From: Paracoccaceae bacterium
GTDB taxonomy: Bacteria; Pseudomonadota; Alphaproteobacteria; Rhodobacterales; Rhodobacteraceae
Length of the DNA: 5,511 bases
Reading direction: 5' to 3'
NCBI GenBank assembly: GCA_015487255.1
Contig: WFQA01000171.1
Location: forward strand, 1 to 5,511
Shown: piece after piece, positions 3,563 through 5,511 of the stretch
Numbering within the stretch: the stretch's first letter is position 1
How the letters are laid out: every line of letters starts with the position of its first letter
Translations under genes and position numbers: made by a program
The notes under the pieces: model-generated
Seen by the model: the letters and a program-made list of their open reading frames with translations, nothing else
Told to the model about the DNA's origin: nothing
Databases searched by the model: none

Positions 3563-5511
3563 CTACCGATTGATGCCAAGCAGCAGGTCCAGAAGGGTGC
3601 GGTTGCGGCGCGGCTCTTGCACCGGGGCGTTCGCTTCGGCAACAGGGCCTGGCTCTGGCGGGATGATCATGGGCAAGGGGCGCGGGGTGCGGCCCGCATG
3701 CACGCGGGCCATGGTCTCTTTCCAGATTTGCGCGGGCAGGCCGCCACCGGTAACCCCGACCAGCGGGGTGTTGTCATCATTGCCCATCCAGACACCGGCC
3801 ACGAAATCAGCCGTAAAGCCAAGGAACCACGCATCCTTTGCCCCCTGGGTGGTGCCGGTTTTGCCAGCCACTTGCCAGCCGTCAATCCGGGCGCGCCGCC
3901 CGGAGCCGGTTTCAACCACCTGATTGAGCATATAGATCAGATAGCCATCCGCCAGCTCGCTCAGCACCCTGCGGCCATTGCCCGGGCGGCTGATGTTGAA
4001 TGGCCTTGTGCCGTCAAGCAGGGTCATGTCCAGCATGCCATATGGTTTGCTCAGCCGGCCGCCATTCAAAAACCCGGCATAAGCGCCGGTCATCTCCAGC
4101 AAGGTGGTATCGGAAACCCCAAGCGCCAGCGCCGGGCCGGTGGCTATTTCAGAGGTAATGCCAAAATCCATCGCCATCGCCCGCACCCGCTCGCGGCCCA
4201 CCGCCTCGGAAACCCGCACCGCAATGGTGTTGATCGAGCGGGCCAGCGCCTCGGTCAGGGTCATTTCGCCCATGAAATCGCGGTTATAATTCTTCGGGCT
4301 CCACGGGCCGGAGCCGGGGATGTCGATGGTCAGGGGCGCATCCTCCACTATGGCATTCGGGTTCCAGCCCGCCTCCAGCGCCGCGGCATAAACAAAGGGT
4401 TTGAACGAGGAGCCGGTTTGCCGCAAAGCCTGGGTGGCGCGGTTGAAATAATCGCCCTCGATATTGCGCCCGCCAACCACCGCACGCACCGCGCCGTCAG
4501 ACGACATCACCACAATCGCGGCCTGCGCGGCGGAGCCTTCGGAAACCTTGGTGGCAAAGACATTGGCCAGTGCCGCCTCGGCAGCGCGCTGGATGTCCGG
4601 GTCAAAAGTGGTGAGAATCTCCACATCTTCCGCCGTGTCGCGGGTGAAGGCCTGCAGCACCTCGTCACCATCCATTGACATCACCCAATCAGCAAAATCG
4701 CCGCCGATCAGCACTTGGGCGCTGCTGGAAAGCGTTGCCGGCGCGGCGCGGGCGATATCGGCTTCGATGCGGGTCAGATAGCCCTGATCCTGCATCAGCC
4801 CGATCACCACCGAGGCGCGGTCCTGCGCGCGCTGCAAATTACGGGTGGGGGCATAATAGCTCGGCGCGGTGAGCAGCCCGGCCAGCATGGCGCTCTCGGA
4901 GGGGGTGAGATCGCGCGCGGATTTGGCGAAATAGCGCTGGGCGGCGGCCTCAAAACCATAAGCCCCGGCACCGAGATAGGCGCGGTTCAGGTAGATGCTC
5001 AAAATATCGTCTTTGGAGTATTTCAGCTCCAGCGCAAAAGCAAAGGGCATTTCCTGCAGTTTGCGCCAAAGGGTCTGGCGGCGGCATTCGCGCTCGGTTT
5101 TGTCGGTTTCGCCAAGGCATAAAAGCTTGGCGACCTGCTGGGTGATGGTCGAGCCGCCATTGCCCGAAAGCGGGCCGCGCCCCTCGCTCAGGTTGATGCG
5201 CACCGCGCTGGCAATGCCGCGCGGGCTGATGCCGAAATGACTGTAAAACCGTTTGTCTTCGGTCGCCACCACCGCGTTGCGCAAAAACGGCGAGACCGTC
5301 TGGGCGCGCAGGGAGCCGTCAAACTGCTCGCCACGCCATGCAAAAATATTGCCGTTGCGGTCCAGCAGGCGCACCGAGCCGCGCGCGCGGCCATCGAGCT
5401 GGTCCTCCATCGGCGGCAGTTGCAGGTAGTAATAGCCGGTCCAGAGCATGAGCACGAGGCTGCCCACAACCGCGCCGCGCCAAGTGAACCACCAGACGGT
5501 TTTGAAAAACA
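3563..5511 (-). CDS. Bifunctional class A penicillin-binding protein (PBP1A family), N-terminus missing
   Basis: A peptidoglycan synthase anchored in the inner membrane with its catalytic domains in the periplasm. It polymerises glycan strands from lipid II and cross-links the stem peptides. The frame is open to the right edge, so 648 residues are visible. The in-frame GTG at 5467 is inside the membrane segment and is not the true start. Counting from the first complete codon (5509), residues about 12-29 form the transmembrane anchor. The glycosyltransferase-51 domain carries ATEDKRFYSH (catalytic Glu84), GGSTITQQ (118-125), RKLQE (Glu153) and YLNRAYLG. A short linker, without room for the inserted OB-fold domain of enterobacterial PBP1A, leads to the transpeptidase domain. 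That domain has SSFK (Ser367, Lys370), SIN (425-427) and KTGT (550-553). A Pro-rich tail follows, ending LLDLLLGINR. All catalytic residues are present. Two Cys (131, 142) lie in an insert of the glycosyltransferase domain. The stop is TAG. Confidence 0.96.
   Translation of the reverse strand, partial: FFKTVWWFTWRGAVVGSLVLMLWTGYYYLQLPPMEDQLDGRARGSVRLLDRNGNIFAWRGEQFDGSLRAQTVSPFLRNAVVATEDKRFYSHFGISPRGIASAVRINLSEGRGPLSGNGGSTITQQVAKLLCLGETDKTERECRRQTLWRKLQEMPFAFALELKYSKDDILSIYLNRAYLGAGAYGFEAAAQRYFAKSARDLTPSESAMLAGLLTAPSYYAPTRNLQRAQDRASVVIGLMQDQGYLTRIEADIARAAPATLSSSAQVLIGGDFADWVMSMDGDEVLQAFTRDTAEDVEILTTFDPDIQRAAEAALANVFATKVSEGSAAQAAIVVMSSDGAVRAVVGGRNIEGDYFNRATQALRQTGSSFKPFVYAAALEAGWNPNAIVEDAPLTIDIPGSGPWSPKNYNRDFMGEMTLTEALARSINTIAVRVSEAVGRERVRAMAMDFGITSEIATGPALALGVSDTTLLEMTGAYAGFLNGGRLSKPYGMLDMTLLDGTRPFNISRPGNGRRVLSELADGYLIYMLNQVVETGSGRRARIDGWQVAGKTGTTQGAKDAWFLGFTADFVAGVWMGNDDNTPLVGVTGGGLPAQIWKETMARVHAGRTPRPLPMIIPPEPGPVAEANAPVQEPRRNRTLLDLLLGINR

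Noticed and set aside
3497..4678. 393-codon plus-strand ORF opposite the penicillin-binding protein gene
   Set aside because: It is antisense to a gene with intact catalytic motifs and has a His/Gly/Arg-rich composition typical of GC-rich shadow frames.
5465..5467. GTG as the start codon of the penicillin-binding protein
   Set aside because: The frame remains open to the window edge, encoding Trp-rich sequence that leads into the membrane anchor, so the true start lies upstream.

Overview
The window looks like chromosomal DNA from an alphaproteobacterium, most likely of the Rhodobacterales. The DNA is GC-rich, and the proteins match types I know from that group: a fused aerobic-type indolepyruvate ferredoxin oxidoreductase, a LysR regulator beginning MDWDKVRIF, and a bifunctional class A penicillin-binding protein with a Cys-containing insert. 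The order-level assignment is from memory of these families and is not proven here.

Layout: (1) 1-1777, minus strand: the N-terminal 592 residues of a fused indolepyruvate/aryl-pyruvate ferredoxin oxidoreductase, running off the left edge. (2) 1778-2019: a divergent promoter region with several inverted repeats. One of them fits the LysR T-N11-A rule and fills the spacer of the best promoter for the oxidoreductase. (3) 2020-2919, plus strand: a complete LysR-type regulator, probably controlling the divergent oxidoreductase and/or itself. (4) 2920-3114: a short intergenic stretch that ends in a strong intrinsic terminator. The last ~78 nt have the architecture hairpin / single-stranded CCTCCCT / terminator hairpin. 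This resembles the alphaproteobacterial suhB/MmgR (alpha-r8) small RNAs and is the most interesting object in the window. (5) 3115-3562: about 450 bp without a confident gene. It holds two tiny overlapping minus-strand ORFs, a 26-bp dyad, and a 42-codon plus-strand ORF with a good ribosome binding site. (6) 3563-5511, minus strand: a class A penicillin-binding protein with all key transglycosylase and transpeptidase motifs. Its start lies beyond the right edge.

The oxidoreductase and LysR gene form one plausible regulatory unit for aromatic amino acid (aryl-pyruvate) breakdown. The penicillin-binding protein is an unrelated cell-wall gene, and the candidate small RNA is probably an independent transcription unit between them. 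I see no tRNA, rRNA, CRISPR array, insertion sequence, toxin-antitoxin pair or phage gene, and no evidence of a multi-gene novel system.
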